A stretch of DNA of 5,885 nt from an uncultured Pseudorhodobacter sp. (lineage in GTDB: Bacteria; Pseudomonadota; Alphaproteobacteria; Rhodobacterales; Rhodobacteraceae): contig CALEMZ010000243.1 of assembly GCA_937910975.1 (NCBI GenBank), positions 1-5,885 on the forward strand. Direction: 5' to 3'. Position 1 is the stretch's first letter, and each line of letters begins with the position of its first letter. Shown here one piece after another: positions 5,448-5,885 of the stretch. The notes under the pieces were generated by a model that worked only from the letters and a program-made list of their open reading frames with translations, was not told where the DNA came from and did not search any database. The position numbers and the translations under genes are program-made.

Positions 5448-5885
5448 ATGAACCCGATCTTGAAACTCATTGGTCTTGGCGCACTCGCCCTGACCACCGC
5501 CTTGCCCGCATGGGCCGAAATCACCCTGACCGACCTCAAGGGCCGGACGGTCACTTTGGCCGATACCCCCGACCGGGTCTTGCTTGGCTTTTACTATGAA
5601 GACTTCATTGCCATCACTGGCCCGGGCGGCATCGACAAGGTCGTTGCCATCTCGCGCGCGCCTTGGGCGGAATGGCGCCCGATGCAGTGGGAGGCCTACA
5701 AGGCCGTCTATCCGCAGATCGACACCCTTCCCGATGTCGGCGATACCGAGACCAGCACCTTCAGCGTCGAAGCCGCCATCGCTGCCAAACCCGATGTCGC
5801 CCTGCTGGCGGGCTGGCAGTTTGATGCGCTTGATCATGCGCCCTATGGCCGATTCTGTGTCGCTCCAGGTCACCAGATTGGTTTC
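5448..5885 (+). CDS. Siderophore/cobalamin-type ABC substrate-binding protein, 5' part (runs off window)
   Basis: The first 146 residues of a periplasmic binding protein of the FecB/BtuF-like (class III) fold. The signal peptide is residues 1-23 (A-W-A cleavage before Glu24). The mature part opens with the usual strand LTDLKGRTVTLADTPDRVLL (27-46), followed by LPDVGDTETSTFSVEAAIAA (94-113) and KPDVALLAGWQFDAL (114-128), the standard 'loop-then-PDV' pattern of these proteins. Such proteins deliver metal chelates, haem or cobalamin to a BtuCD/FecCD-type importer. In this cluster copper, or a copper or iron complex, is a reasonable guess but not shown. GGAGG (5438-5442) lies 5 nt before ATG 5448, and the 39-nt gap to the chaperone stop suggests the same operon. 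After about residue 131 (base 5840) the translation no longer looks like the family, although the frame stays open; this may be a boundary, a frameshift or simple divergence. Confidence 0.8.
   Translation, partial: MNPILKLIGLGALALTTALPAWAEITLTDLKGRTVTLADTPDRVLLGFYYEDFIAITGPGGIDKVVAISRAPWAEWRPMQWEAYKAVYPQIDTLPDVGDTETSTFSVEAAIAAKPDVALLAGWQFDALDHAPYGRFCVAPGHQIGF

Noticed and set aside
5445..5873. Minus-strand open frame opposite the binding-protein gene
   Set aside because: The + strand has a ribosome site, signal peptide and family pattern; the minus frame is a shadow. Its last 45 bases are kept as a question in the findings.
1..5885. tRNA, rRNA, CRISPR array, complete insertion sequence or methanobactin precursor gene
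   Set aside because: None could be recognised on either strand by reading; the spacers have no tRNA-like arms, regular repeats or small Cys-containing precursor with a leader.

Overview
The window looks like chromosomal or accessory DNA of an alphaproteobacterium, most likely in the Rhodobacterales. Three things suggest this: G/C-rich codon use with frequent GCC, GGC and CTG; the gene content; and short intergenic spacers with clear Shine-Dalgarno sites. The genus cannot be told from the sequence alone. All recognisable genes lie on the + strand.

Left part (1-1455): the 3' end of a DevC-type ABC permease, cut by the window edge, followed 7 nt later by a complete DevA-type ATPase. These form the inner-membrane core of a DevBCA-type tripartite exporter. 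The membrane-fusion partner (DevB) would be upstream, outside the window.

Spacer (1456-1913): about 460 bases with no convincing gene. It separates the exporter from a second gene set and holds only short open frames and weak inverted repeats.

Right part (1914-5885): a periplasmic copper-handling cluster. In order it has a small DUF2946-like membrane-anchored protein with a CPAC motif, an MbnP-family copper protein (four-Cys 'metallo-mystery pair' partner) and MbnH, a MauG-like di-haem enzyme encoded 3 nt after mbnP. Next come a 145-bp spacer with three consecutive hairpins, the last resembling an intrinsic terminator, and a PCu(A)C copper chaperone fused through a His/Met-rich linker to a second domain. 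That second domain resembles the 'copper uptake system-associated' protein. The 5' part of a siderophore/cobalamin-type ABC substrate-binding protein runs off the right edge.

How they may work together (inference): MbnH is known in this family to oxidise a Trp of MbnP to kynurenine and so create a copper site. PCu(A)C domains carry Cu(I) in the periplasm, commonly towards cytochrome oxidase. The substrate-binding protein suggests an ABC importer for copper or a metal complex. The whole set therefore looks like a copper-acquisition and delivery island. No methanobactin precursor or biosynthesis gene is visible. The most notable points are the chaperone fusion, the MbnP/MbnH pair without methanobactin genes beside a FecB/BtuF-like binding protein, the structured spacer at 4378-4490, and an apparent loss of family-like sequence in the binding protein after about position 5840.
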